Below, piece by piece: positions 26,442-34,217 of a DNA stretch of 64,000 bases. The stretch is from positions 35,804-99,803 of the forward strand of contig CAKPOI010000002.1 of NCBI GenBank assembly GCA_934169775.1. Reading direction: 5' to 3'. Under the pieces are notes generated by a model. It was not told where the DNA came from. It searched no databases and saw only the letters and a program-made list of their open reading frames with translations. Source of the stretch: an uncultured Clostridia bacterium (GTDB lineage Bacteria > Bacillota > Clostridia > TANB77 > CAG-508). Position 1 is the first letter of the stretch; every line of letters starts with the position of its first letter. The position numbers and the translations under genes were made by a program.

Positions 26442-26578
26442 AGTGCAGGACGGAAACCAATATTGTTGTTGGCATTGGTCGTGTTATTGTTATTGCGGTT
26501 AGAGGCTGGATTGTTAGAACCGGAATTGTTGTAATTGCCTCCCCTGTTGGCACAAGGATTGTTGCTGTTGGAAGTTTT
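26442..26578 (-). repeat. DGR template repeat (TR)
   Basis: 137 bp aligned without gaps to the variable repeat at 28486-28622 (offset 2044). Of 22 differences, 20 fall on adenines of the coding (minus) strand of this copy. It is dense in AAC and AAT codons: read in the target frame it would give runs of Asn, the hallmark of DGR templates. It lies 54 bp after the RT stop codon, and no functional ORF uses it. The remaining sequence between 26242 and 26631 is AT-rich and non-coding and probably belongs to the template RNA. Confidence 0.95.
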
Positions 26579-26631
26579 CGATTTATCCCTAATTTTGTTT
26601 TATACACGTATTCAATTTTTGTTTTCAAAAT

Positions 26632-27642
26632 TTATTCTGTATAAAATAATTTGTTTGTTAAGTTGTATATATTTGCTATTTTTATATATCCCATATGTCC
26701 TGCTAAATATTTTTTTGCTTCTTTACTTGTTATTTTGCCTTCTTTTACTTGTTCTGTTAATTTTTTTATTTTCTTTTTTAGTTTTCTTTTTCCTTTGTCT
26801 CTTATTTTTAGTCTATATTCATTTATTTTATATCCACAAAAATTTACTCCTTGTTTGCTTTTGAATATTTGTGTTTTTTTGTTTAATTCTAATCCTAAGT
26901 TTTCTTTTAGATATTTTTGTATTTTTTCTAATGCTTCTTTTGCTTCTTGTTTTGTTTTTACAAATATTATGCTGTCGTCCAAATATCTTTTATAGTATTT
27001 TATTTTTAACTTATGCTTTATGTATTGGTCTACTTCTTTTAAATATATGTTTGCAAACATTTGTGATGTGTAATTTCCTATTTCTAATCCTTTTGGTCTT
27101 TTTTGTGCATATACTATTTCTTCTAGTAACCATATTATATCTTTGTCTTGTATTTTTCTTTTTAATATTTTTAATAATATTTGTTTGTCTATATTGTCAA
27201 AATATTTAGATACGTCCATTTTTAGTATATAATATTCTCCCCATTTTGCTTTACAGTGTTTCATTGTTTTTTGCGTGTCTATACATGCTTTATGCATTCC
27301 TCTGTTTTTTATACATGCATATGTGTTTTTTATAAATTGTGGTACATATGCTGGTTCTAAAAAATTATCTACTACCCATCTGTGTACTATTCTGTTTATA
27401 TATTTTGACTTTTCTATTTTTCTTACTTTTGGTTCTGTTACATAAAATTCTGTATATCCTCCATGCCTGTATGTTTTGGTTTTTAGTTTTTCTAATAGCC
27501 ACATTATATATTCTTCTTGCTTTAAATTAAATTCTATTATTTCTTTTCTATAGCCTTTTCCCTTTTGTGATTCCTTATGTGCAAGCATTAGTTTTTCGTA
27601 TGTTAGTTTTTCTTCATATTTGTATCGTATCGTTTTTGGCAT
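26632..27642 (-). CDS. DGR reverse transcriptase
   Basis: 336 residues. RT motifs in order: KMDVSKYFDN (141-150), the DGR-type motif IGNYTSQ (188-194) followed by MFANIYL, and the catalytic YLDD box (220-223). A basic thumb region RDKGKRKLKKKIKKL follows. Other group II-like RTs have QG in place of the SQ motif, so this supports DGR assignment. The ATG at 27642 has AGGAGG about 13 nt upstream and overlaps the end of the avd gene by 29 bp. It should copy the template repeat RNA into mutagenised cDNA. Confidence 0.95.
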   Translation of the reverse strand: MPKTIRYKYEEKLTYEKLMLAHKESQKGKGYRKEIIEFNLKQEEYIMWLLEKLKTKTYRHGGYTEFYVTEPKVRKIEKSKYINRIVHRWVVDNFLEPAYVPQFIKNTYACIKNRGMHKACIDTQKTMKHCKAKWGEYYILKMDVSKYFDNIDKQILLKILKRKIQDKDIIWLLEEIVYAQKRPKGLEIGNYTSQMFANIYLKEVDQYIKHKLKIKYYKRYLDDSIIFVKTKQEAKEALEKIQKYLKENLGLELNKKTQIFKSKQGVNFCGYKINEYRLKIRDKGKRKLKKKIKKLTEQVKEGKITSKEAKKYLAGHMGYIKIANIYNLTNKLFYTE

Positions 27643-27865
27643 AGTATTTTATTAGTCCTCCTAATATTTTTCCTATTTCATATATTTGCTCCATTGCTAC
27701 TCTGAATTTCTTTTCGTCTATCCATTGGTTCTTTTTCATTATTCTTAAATATATTCTTTGTGTGTTTAGCTCTGCATCTATATGGTTTAGTGTTTCTATT
27801 ATTTGGCTTTTTTCTCCTTTACCTATTTTGTTTATATACATTATTTTTCTTATCATTTGATACAT
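27614..27865 (-). CDS. avd: Avd-like accessory protein of the DGR
   Basis: 83 residues from the ATG; helical, with the Avd C-terminal signature EIGKILGGLIKYYAKN and a central helix IDAELNTQRIYLRIMKKNQW. The frame stays open upstream of the ATG for 20 codons, and the segment RTEKFSIGNEYKQS there looks like genuine Avd N-terminus. Translation may therefore begin near 27910, where no ATG, GTG or TTG occurs, only ATA. Avd forms a pentameric, basic four-helix bundle that binds RT and template RNA. The gene overlaps RT by 29 bp. Confidence 0.85.
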   Translation of the reverse strand: MYQMIRKIMYINKIGKGEKSQIIETLNHIDAELNTQRIYLRIMKKNQWIDEKKFRVAMEQIYEIGKILGGLIKYYAKNDTIQI

Positions 27866-27878
27866 GCTTTGTTTATAT

Positions 27879-28202
27879 TCATTTCCTATACTGAATTTTT
27901 CTGTTCTTATATTTTCCTGTGTATTTTTTTATTACTTCTAGTCTGTTTGTTTGTTGATTGAAATAATACACTATGTATGAGTATTCCTTTTCTTCTAATT
28001 TTTTCATATATGTTTCTATTGAATTTACTGGTATTCCTATTTTACATACTTCTGGTTCCATTCATAATAACTTTAACCCTAATATTTCGTTTAATTTTAC
28101 TGCGTCTTTTCCTCTTGCTAGATAAAATGCTCCTACATTTGCTAATATTATGTAACCTTTGTTTTTTTCTTGTAATAATTTTAGCATTGTACTAAATCCC
28201 AT
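27879..28202 (-). CDS. MutS-like (MSL-type) DGR accessory protein interrupted by in-frame UGA
   Basis: Starting at the ATG at 28202 (perfect GGAGGT site upstream) the frame reads 46 residues including YIILANVGAFYLARGKDA, then a TGA at 28062-28064, then directly ATG and 59 more residues with VCKIGIPVNSIETYMKKLEEKEYSYIVYYF. The two halves together look like the mismatch-recognition domain of MutS (an FYxx..DA segment, then GIP..S...Y..KL...GY), as seen in the MSL proteins of some DGRs. The TGA may be a nonsense mutation, a site of reinitiation (TGAATG) or recoding. TGA is a stop elsewhere in this genome. Confidence 0.65.
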
Positions 28203-28280
28203 TTTTCTACCTCCTGCTTTGTTTTATTTTTAAAGCTGACGCGGTTCGTTTTTTGTCTGAAAGCTCAAAAAAAAAAACGC

Positions 28281-28307
28281 TACCGCCAGGTATCGTTACC
28301 GCCAGGT
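28281..28307. repeat. Direct repeat next to the DGR palindrome
   Basis: TACCGCCAGGT occurs twice, 16 bp apart (28281-28291 and 28297-28307), at the edge of the large palindrome. Confidence 0.6.
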
Positions 28308-28376
28308 GAAAAATTGAATGACAGGATTTACCAAGAACAAGTTCTTGATAAATCCTGTCATTCAATTTTTCACCTG
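28303..28376. repeat. 74-bp near-perfect palindrome downstream of the DGR target
   Basis: A 28-bp perfect stem (28303-28330 with 28349-28376), one mismatch, a further 7-bp stem (CAAGAAC/GTTCTTG) and a 2-nt loop. It is too long for an ordinary terminator. Copy B near 63868 keeps only part of the right arm, so this palindrome is specific to the complete cassette. Confidence 0.85.
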
Positions 28377-28482
28377 CCTCTAGCGTATTTCATTCGCTAG
28401 AGGGTACTTATTATTCAATTTACCGGCTATAAAATGACTCTCTCGCCTATTTTATAATCACGGCTTTAGTTTTCAGTTTACA
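28350..28482. repeat. Duplicated segment, right part, copy A
   Basis: Nearly identical to 63868-64000. It holds the small hairpin, the sequence TATAAAATGACTCTCTCGCC and the target stop codon. Between this segment and the left part, about 1.95 kb (TR, RT, avd, MSL) is absent from copy B. Confidence 0.85.
28377..28403 (-). promoter_or_regulatory. Hairpin downstream of the variable repeat, conserved in both modules
   Basis: CCTCTAGCG pairs perfectly with CGCTAGAGG around a 9-nt loop, about 70 nt past the target stop codon. It is identical in copy B (63898-63924). In characterised DGRs a hairpin or cruciform downstream of the variable repeat helps target recognition, although it usually lies closer. 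A terminator role is the alternative, but no U run follows. Confidence 0.6.
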
Positions 28483-29810
28483 TAAAGTGCAGGACGGAAT
28501 CCAATAAGGTAGTTGGCAGAGGCCGTGCTGCAGTCATAGCGGCTAGAGGCTGGATCGCCAGAACCGGAATAGTAGTAATTGCCTCCCCTGCTGGCACAAG
28601 GACTGCTGCTGTTGGAAGTTTTTTCTAATGTCCATTCCCATTCATTTCCTGCAAAATCATAAATGTTCATCTTTTTTGTATAATCTGTTATTCCTGTGCT
28701 TAATAGTGTATCATAATCTGGACTTGTATTTGGTTTTGTATATGAATCTGTAATTGTTGTCCATGTTCCTAATGTTCCATTTTTATATATAGCATATTTT
28801 CCTGATGTTATATTTTCTATTTTTGCATTTTCATAGTTTCCCCAACTTGTGCTATTTGAATTTATATCTGTTGCTGCTAATCCACCTTTTACTTCTAAAA
28901 ACTTACATACTAAGTCCCATTGGATTCCAAACATTAAACTACTTGTATAATTACTATTTGGTGTCATTTCTTTAGCTAGAGCTTGTGCCTCACTGCAATA
29001 TATCCAGTTGTATGGTATTGCATCTTTTTGGCTTATGGCTTTTGGAGATGTTCCTATTGTTATTCTTGCTGATGAATCTGTTCTTGCATTTGTTGTTTCT
29101 GTTGTTGTTCCTTCTATTCCTGCTTCATATCTTCCTATCCAGAATCCTCCATAAGTATATATACTTTTTAACATTTTTTGATATGCTGCTTTATATTCAT
29201 CTGATGTTATTCCACATCCTTCGTACCATTCATCTGTCCAATTTCTTCCTTGTCCTAATTTTCCTTCTCTGTATGTTGTTGCATATGCTATTAATTTATT
29301 CTTTATATCTGTATAATTTTGGTCTGTTAATGTGTTTGTTGTATCTATTGTTAATCCTGTAAATACTGTTGTTTTTGGTACTTCTATCCAAACCCATTCA
29401 TTATTGTTTTTATCTTTTATTACTATTCCTTTACTTGCATCTGCTTCTATTACTGTAGAATTTGCAGGTACTGCTCCTGCTGGGTTTGAATCTGATTTAT
29501 TTATATTAGTAAAATTTGAACTTGTTCCTCCTCCAGATCCACCATTTCCAGAGCCTCCACCTGTTGTTCCATCTGCATATTGTTCTATTGTGCTTTCATA
29601 TCCTGCTAATTTCTCTGTTTCTTCATCATTTTTTTGATTTGTTTGTTCTTTTGCTTCTGCTGCTCTTTTTAATATTCCGTTATCTCCACTTAATGCTGCA
29701 ATTGTTACTCCTGCTAATATTAGAAGTACAATGATTGTAATTACTAATGCTATTAGAGTTATACCTTTATTGCTTTTTGTATTCATTTTTATTCTGTCTT
29801 TTATCTTCAT
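28473..29810 (-). CDS. DGR target: prepilin-like protein with variable FGE/C-type-lectin domain
   Basis: 445 residues. A 16-residue leader ends KG, then ITLIALVITIIVLLILAG forms a pilin helix with the same sequence as PilA apart from one Val/Ile change. A Gly/Ser/Thr linker (about 81-97) leads to a formylglycine-generating-enzyme/C-type-lectin domain (GFWIGRYEAG, NEWEWT). Residues 397-442 are the variable repeat, ending IGFRPAL, with 16 residues differing from the template-encoded version, mostly at Asn codons. GGGAGG precedes the ATG. I infer display on the type IV pilus or membrane surface, with a diversified ligand-binding site. Confidence 0.93.
   Translation of the reverse strand: MKIKDRIKMNTKSNKGITLIALVITIIVLLILAGVTIAALSGDNGILKRAAEAKEQTNQKNDEETEKLAGYESTIEQYADGTTGGGSGNGGSGGGTSSNFTNINKSDSNPAGAVPANSTVIEADASKGIVIKDKNNNEWVWIEVPKTTVFTGLTIDTTNTLTDQNYTDIKNKLIAYATTYREGKLGQGRNWTDEWYEGCGITSDEYKAAYQKMLKSIYTYGGFWIGRYEAGIEGTTTETTNARTDSSARITIGTSPKAISQKDAIPYNWIYCSEAQALAKEMTPNSNYTSSLMFGIQWDLVCKFLEVKGGLAATDINSNSTSWGNYENAKIENITSGKYAIYKNGTLGTWTTITDSYTKPNTSPDYDTLLSTGITDYTKKMNIYDFAGNEWEWTLEKTSNSSSPCASRGGNYYYSGSGDPASSRYDCSTASANYLIGFRPALYVN
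28486..28622 (-). repeat. DGR variable repeat (VR)
   Basis: The 3' end of the target gene, matching the template repeat at 26442-26578. Changes at template adenines include A to G, A to T and A to C. The two exceptions (opposite 26456 and 26486) are single T changes, one of them silent. The 3' end, GGATTCCGTCCTGCACT, holds no adenine-site change and is the likely initiation-of-mutagenic-homology region. Confidence 0.95.
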
Positions 29811-30145
29811 CTGTTATCCTCCCTTTCTCTGTTTTAGATAAAGTTTTTTTATATTTTGCCTTTTTATTTTTTTCTTTATCTTTTATTTCTTTTGTTATTA
29901 TTTACACATATTTTTTTATATACCTTTTTTGCTATTTTTTCTTTATATAGCTTATGTGTTTTTTTTTTTTTGTCTCTTAGGCTATTTTTATAGCATAAAC
30001 TTTTGTTCCAATAAAGTTATAAAACTCTAAAATTTTATATTCGTTTTTCAATGTTCATGCTATCTAGCCTTTTCCTTTGCTGTTTCTTTTTTATTTTCAA
30101 ATATGTGTTTCGTATCTCTAGTGGATACATTATGTATTTATTTTA
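29811..30145 (-). promoter_or_regulatory. Long structured leader of the DGR target
   Basis: About 320 nt without an ORF between the promoter and the target ATG. On the minus strand GGCTA plus GATAGCATGAAC can pair with GTTTATGCTATAAAAATAGCC-type sequence about 45 nt downstream, with wobble pairs. An oligo-A stretch follows. I could not match it to a known riboswitch. Confidence 0.5.
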
Positions 30146-30168
30146 CCTATTACTTTTGTTTTTGTCAA
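30140..30168 (-). promoter_or_regulatory. Sigma-A promoter of the DGR target
   Basis: On the minus strand TTGACA (30163-30168), exactly 17 nt, then TAAAAT (30140-30145). Confidence 0.65.
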
Positions 30169-30277
30169 TCTTTTTTATTGTTTTTATTATTTTTTTCTTA
30201 CGGCTTGCTAACTTTTACAGTTTTTGGTAAATTCTTTTTTTGTTTTTTTACATTGCCTTTTTTGTTATAATATAATA

Positions 30278-31163
30278 TCAATTCTTAATTTCTGCAACTA
30301 AGTCTATAAATGCTTTATTCGCTAAATCATCTTTACCTTTTAATATCCATATATGACTAGCTTTTTCATATTCTTTTAAATTAATTTGTATGTCTTCACT
30401 TTTAGCACGTTCAACAAAATCTTTTGCATCTGGATTCAAGATATCATATGTTCCTGTGTAAATTGTTACATTTTTTAGTTTATTTACTGGCCCGGTCTAT
30501 TGGATTTACTAAATAACTATTATTTTCTTTTTCGCCTGCATATGCTATCCCAGCTAGCTTTAATTTTTCTTTGCTTAAGTCTTTATCATATTCTTGAACT
30601 TCTTCTATTTTTGGATTTGTCATTCTGGTATCAATCCATGGTGATATCAATATTAACTTTTCTGGAACTTCTATTTCTTTTTCTCCTAATTTTTCTTCTA
30701 GTGCTAATGCTAGTCCTCCTCCTGCTGAATCTCCCATCATAATTATGTTTTCTGGTTTTATTTCTTTTATTATGTCTTTATATAATGGTTCTACCATTTC
30801 AAAAACTTCTTTATATGTATATTTTGGTGCTAATGGATAATCTGGTATTATTATTCCATATCCTGTTTCATTGGATAATTTTTCTATGAATTCCCAATGA
30901 TATTTTTCTAGTCCTCCCATATATGCTCCACCATGAAAATATATTATGTATTTGCTATTTTTATCTTTTTCTGTTGGATCTATTGCAAACACTTTCCTAT
31001 TTCCATATTGCTTTATATATATTTTTTCTTCTTCCTCTATTTCTTTTGGTACTTTAGATTCTTCATTTACAAATAATAAAAAGTATGTTGCTGCCACTAC
31101 AGCAATCATACCTATAAACAATATTGATAATGTGAATTTTTTTAGATGATTCAATTTTTTCAA
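30278..31163 (-). pseudogene. Alpha/beta hydrolase (HSL-type esterase) with a frameshift
   Basis: The first frame (31163 to 30480) gives 227 residues: an N-terminal membrane anchor (about 11-31), the oxyanion motif YFHGGAYMGG and the nucleophile motif GDSAGGG. It then ends in IDRASK. Dropping one C in the ACCGGG at about 30492 lets the frame continue as DGPVNKLKNVTIYTGTYDIL, with the remaining catalytic Asp and the His of KASHIW, to a TGA at 30278. Full length would be about 295 residues. Either the gene is inactivated or the read has an extra base. Confidence 0.85.
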
Positions 31164-31169
31164 CTCCTA

Positions 31170-31526
31170 TTACATTGTTCCTAATGCTGTTATAAATATT
31201 CCTAAGCCTAGTAATAATATTAATATTGACCATAATATTTCTAATGCTCCTAATACTACTCCTGTGATTGACATCCATTTTCCTTTTTCTTTATTTGGGT
31301 CAAATTTGATTATTCCTATTATTCCTGTTATTAATGCTGCTAAGCCACATGGGAATGGATAATAAAATATTCCTACTAATCCACATATAAAGCTTGCTAT
31401 TCCTACTCCATTATATTTTTTGTCTTCTTCTTTTTGTCCTATTACTTCTCCTGTTTTTACTTCTTGCCAATTGTTTGTATTTTGTTGTTCATTTATTGGG
31501 CCATTTGGGTTTTCATTTGTTTCCAT
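31170..31526 (-). CDS. DUF4190-type membrane protein
   Basis: 118 residues: a hydrophilic Asn/Gln/Glu-rich N-terminus (1-40), then two hydrophobic hairpins with GVGIASFICGLVGIF and GLAALITGIIGII, a pattern seen in DUF4190 proteins. A charged loop with FDPNKEKGKW separates them from the last helix. It begins upstream of, and only 6 bp from, the esterase pseudogene, so the two form an operon. Function unknown. Confidence 0.75.
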   Translation of the reverse strand: METNENPNGPINEQQNTNNWQEVKTGEVIGQKEEDKKYNGVGIASFICGLVGIFYYPFPCGLAALITGIIGIIKFDPNKEKGKWMSITGVVLGALEILWSILILLLGLGIFITALGTM

Positions 31527-31653
31527 TTTACCACATTCCTTCCTTTTTTTTCGCAGATTTTTTCTTTTGCTTAACTTTTTTTCTGCTTTTGTTTTATATT
31601 ATCATATCTTTTTGCTTTTTGTCAAATTTTTTTGCAACAAGAATTTTTGTTAC

Positions 31654-31684
31654 GGTGTTTTTTTAGTCCGACCCCAAAAACACC
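31654..31684. repeat. REP-like repeat at the end of the exchanger gene
   Basis: GGTGTTTTT and AAAAACACC arms flank AGTCCGACCCC. The right end touches the TAA stop codon at 31685-31687. Confidence 0.7.
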
Positions 31685-32533
31685 TTATGAAGTTATCATA
31701 TATATTAAAATTCCTATTGTTTGAATAACAAATAAATTTAAGATATTAGAGGTGAGCAAATTATTTGTTGCTTCAACAACACCTAAAATATCATCTTCTT
31801 GCTTTTGATTTTTATAATGTTTTTGAGCTTCAAAAAATGTTATTAATTCTGGTATACTAGTTGTAAATCCTAATAAAATTCCTATAATTGTTTGTGATAC
31901 ATTAAATAAATTTGCTAAGTTTTCTAGTGTTTCACCTAGTAAGTCTCCTACTACAAATAATAATATTCCTGTTATTATTAAAATTGCAACATATAATAGA
32001 GTTTTTCTTGTATTTCCACCTTCTTGGATTTCTTCATTTTCTATTTTTTTCTCTAATTCTTTATCTTGTTTTGATAAATATAATTTATGTGTATTGCTGT
32101 TTATATAGATAAATAATATATATAATAATACAAAAATTGGTACTATTTTTATATTTAATTCTATGTCTAACCACATTAATAGTAATGGAATTGCAATTGT
32201 TAATAATACCATTATTATGTCAATTTTTATTGCTTTGTTTTCAAATGCATTTCTATTTTTATTTAATATTATTGAACCTAGATATTGTATTAAGTTTATT
32301 ACATTTGAACTTAATATATTATACATACTTGCTCCTGTTAAGCCTCTTAAACTTGATGCTGATATTGTTAATAACTCTGGTACAGATGTTGCATATCCTG
32401 CTATGTTTCCTACTGTTTTTGGTTTTAGTTTTAAATTTTCTGCTAAATTTCTTAATGTCCTTACTAGAATATATTTTGATATTAATACTATTAATCCTGA
32501 GTAAATTATAAATTTTACAAATTCATAAAACAT
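31685..32533 (-). CDS. Sodium/calcium exchanger (CaCA) family membrane protein
   Basis: 282 residues with about ten hydrophobic segments and two inverted alpha-repeat motifs: GYATSVPELLTISASSL in the first half and GFTTSIPELITFFEA in the second. A charged cytoplasmic loop with KQDKELEKKIENEE separates the halves. It probably exchanges a cation such as Ca2+ for Na+ or H+; the specific ion cannot be read from sequence. It is divergent from serS across a block of REP-like repeats. Confidence 0.88.
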   Translation of the reverse strand: MFYEFVKFIIYSGLIVLISKYILVRTLRNLAENLKLKPKTVGNIAGYATSVPELLTISASSLRGLTGASMYNILSSNVINLIQYLGSIILNKNRNAFENKAIKIDIIMVLLTIAIPLLLMWLDIELNIKIVPIFVLLYILFIYINSNTHKLYLSKQDKELEKKIENEEIQEGGNTRKTLLYVAILIITGILLFVVGDLLGETLENLANLFNVSQTIIGILLGFTTSIPELITFFEAQKHYKNQKQEDDILGVVEATNNLLTSNILNLFVIQTIGILIYMITS

Positions 32534-32557
32534 TTTTTCCTCCTATCTGGTTTAAGT

Positions 32558-32673
32558 TGGTGCTTTCTGGGACAGAAGCTGATGCTTTTGGGGACGGAGC
32601 AAAAAAGCACTAATGTTTTTGGGGACGGAGCAAAAAAGCACTAATATTTTTTTCACTGTCCCTAAAAACATCA
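32558..32673. repeat. Cluster of REP-like repeats upstream of serS
   Basis: Two clear units with TTTTGGGGACGGAGC and AAAAAAGCAC, flanked by two degenerate units. This is the only cluster in the window located between divergent genes. Confidence 0.75.
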
Positions 32674-32793
32674 TTCCGGCTTTAAAAATACCTAAACCTC
32701 AATTTTATTTTACCCAATTTCTTGCCATTTATTAGAAAATATTGTATAATTAGGCTATTCAGATATTTTTTATTAAGAAAGGAAGTTTTTATT

Positions 32794-34080
32794 ATGATAG
32801 ATATTAAATTTTTAAGAGAAAATCCTGATATCGTAAAAGATAATATAAAGAAAAAATTTCAAGATCAAAAATTAGTATTGATTGATGAAGTTATTGAATT
32901 AGACAAAAAAAATAGAGAAGTCAAATTAAATGGAGATAATTTAAGATCAGAAAGAAAATCTTTAAGTGCTCAAATTGGTGGACTTATGAAAAATGGTCAA
33001 AAAGATGAAGCTGAAAAAATAAAAGAACAAGTTCAAGAAATCAATGAAGAACTTGATAAAAATGAAAAGTTAGAAGCTGAATATACAGAACAAATTAAAG
33101 AAAGAATGATGAAGATTCCTAATATTATGGATTCTAGTGTTCCTATTGGAAAAGATGATTCTGAAAATGTTGAAGTTCAAAGATTTGGTGAGCCAATTGT
33201 TCCAGAATATGAAATCCCTCATCATGCAGATATTATTGCAAAATTTAATGGATTAGATAAAGAAAGTGCTGGTAGAACTAGTGGTATGGGATTTTATTAT
33301 TTAATTGGAGATATTGCTAGACTTCATGAGGCTATGCTTGCATATGCTAGAGATTATATGATTAACAATGGTTTTACATACTGTATTCCGCCTTTTATGA
33401 TTCGTTCTGATGTAGTTAATGGTGTTATGAGTTTTGAAGAAATGGATGCTATGATGTATAAAATTGAAGGTGAAGATTTATTTTTGATTGGTACTTCTGA
33501 ACATTCTATGATTGGTAAATTTAAAGGCCAAATTATTAAAAAATCTGATTTACCTATTACTATGACCTCTTATTCTCCTTGTTTTAGAAAGGAAATAGGT
33601 TCTCATGGATTAGAAGAAAGAGGATTATATCGTGTTCATCAATTTGAAAAACAAGAAATGATTGTTCTTTGTGAACCTGAAGATTCTATGAATTGGTATA
33701 ATAAAATGTGGAAATTGAGTGTTGATCTATTTAGAAGCTTTAATGTTCCTGTTAGACAACTTGATTGTTGTTCAGGTGATTTGGCTGATTTGAAAGTAAA
33801 ATCTTGTGATATTGAAGCTTGGAGTCCTCGTCAACAAAAATATTTTGAAGTTTGCAGTTGCTCTACATTAGGTGATGCTCAAGCTAGACGTTTAGGAATT
33901 CGTGCTAAAGGTGAAAATGGTAATTATTTTGTTCATACTTTAAATAATACTGTTGTTGCTACTCCTAGAGGTTTAATTGCTGTTATTGAAAATAATTATA
34001 ATGAAGATGGAAGTATTACTGTTCCAGAAGTTTTAAGACCTTATATGGGTGGGGTAGAAAAAATTATCCCTAAAAATTAG
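32794..34080 (+). CDS. serS: Seryl-tRNA synthetase
   Basis: 428 residues: N-terminal coiled-coil arm (about 30-105, KSLSAQIGGLMKNGQ), then the class II core with TSEHSMIGKF (motif region), CFRKEIGSHGLEERGLYRVHQFEK as motif 2 (split at residues around 280), and GLIAVIENNY as motif 3. It charges tRNA(Ser), and also tRNA(Sec) if present. The ATG at 32794 with AAGGAAG 8 nt upstream gives the normal MIDIKFLREN start; the ATG at 32722 lies in the leader. No T-box is apparent. Confidence 0.95.
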   Translation: MIDIKFLRENPDIVKDNIKKKFQDQKLVLIDEVIELDKKNREVKLNGDNLRSERKSLSAQIGGLMKNGQKDEAEKIKEQVQEINEELDKNEKLEAEYTEQIKERMMKIPNIMDSSVPIGKDDSENVEVQRFGEPIVPEYEIPHHADIIAKFNGLDKESAGRTSGMGFYYLIGDIARLHEAMLAYARDYMINNGFTYCIPPFMIRSDVVNGVMSFEEMDAMMYKIEGEDLFLIGTSEHSMIGKFKGQIIKKSDLPITMTSYSPCFRKEIGSHGLEERGLYRVHQFEKQEMIVLCEPEDSMNWYNKMWKLSVDLFRSFNVPVRQLDCCSGDLADLKVKSCDIEAWSPRQQKYFEVCSCSTLGDAQARRLGIRAKGENGNYFVHTLNNTVVATPRGLIAVIENNYNEDGSITVPEVLRPYMGGVEKIIPKN

Positions 34081-34217
34081 AATTAATTGCAATTCCAAAA
34101 ATCTTATATTAATTTATATGTATATACATACATATAAATATAAAAATTTTTATAATAAAGGTCTTTTGTGAATTTTCTCCAAAAGGCTTTTATATTAAAT
34201 GAAAGGATGATTTTTAT

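Noticed and set aside
26353..26628. A 91-residue minus-strand frame covering the DGR template repeat
   Set aside because: It reads the template in a different frame from the target, and resembles no protein; the segment is better explained as template RNA.
27879..28202. UGA reassigned to an amino acid in this genome
   Set aside because: The DGR target and the DUF951 gene end at TGA exactly where family members end, and Trp is encoded by TGG throughout, so a genome-wide code change is not supported.
29980..30110. c-di-GMP riboswitch in the DGR target leader
   Set aside because: Only GCAAAG and a stem resemble the motif; the conserved tetraloop and receptor pieces are not visible, so I report it only as an unassigned leader.
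31063..31278. A 71-residue minus-strand frame between the esterase and the DUF4190 gene
   Set aside because: It overlaps both better-supported genes in another frame.
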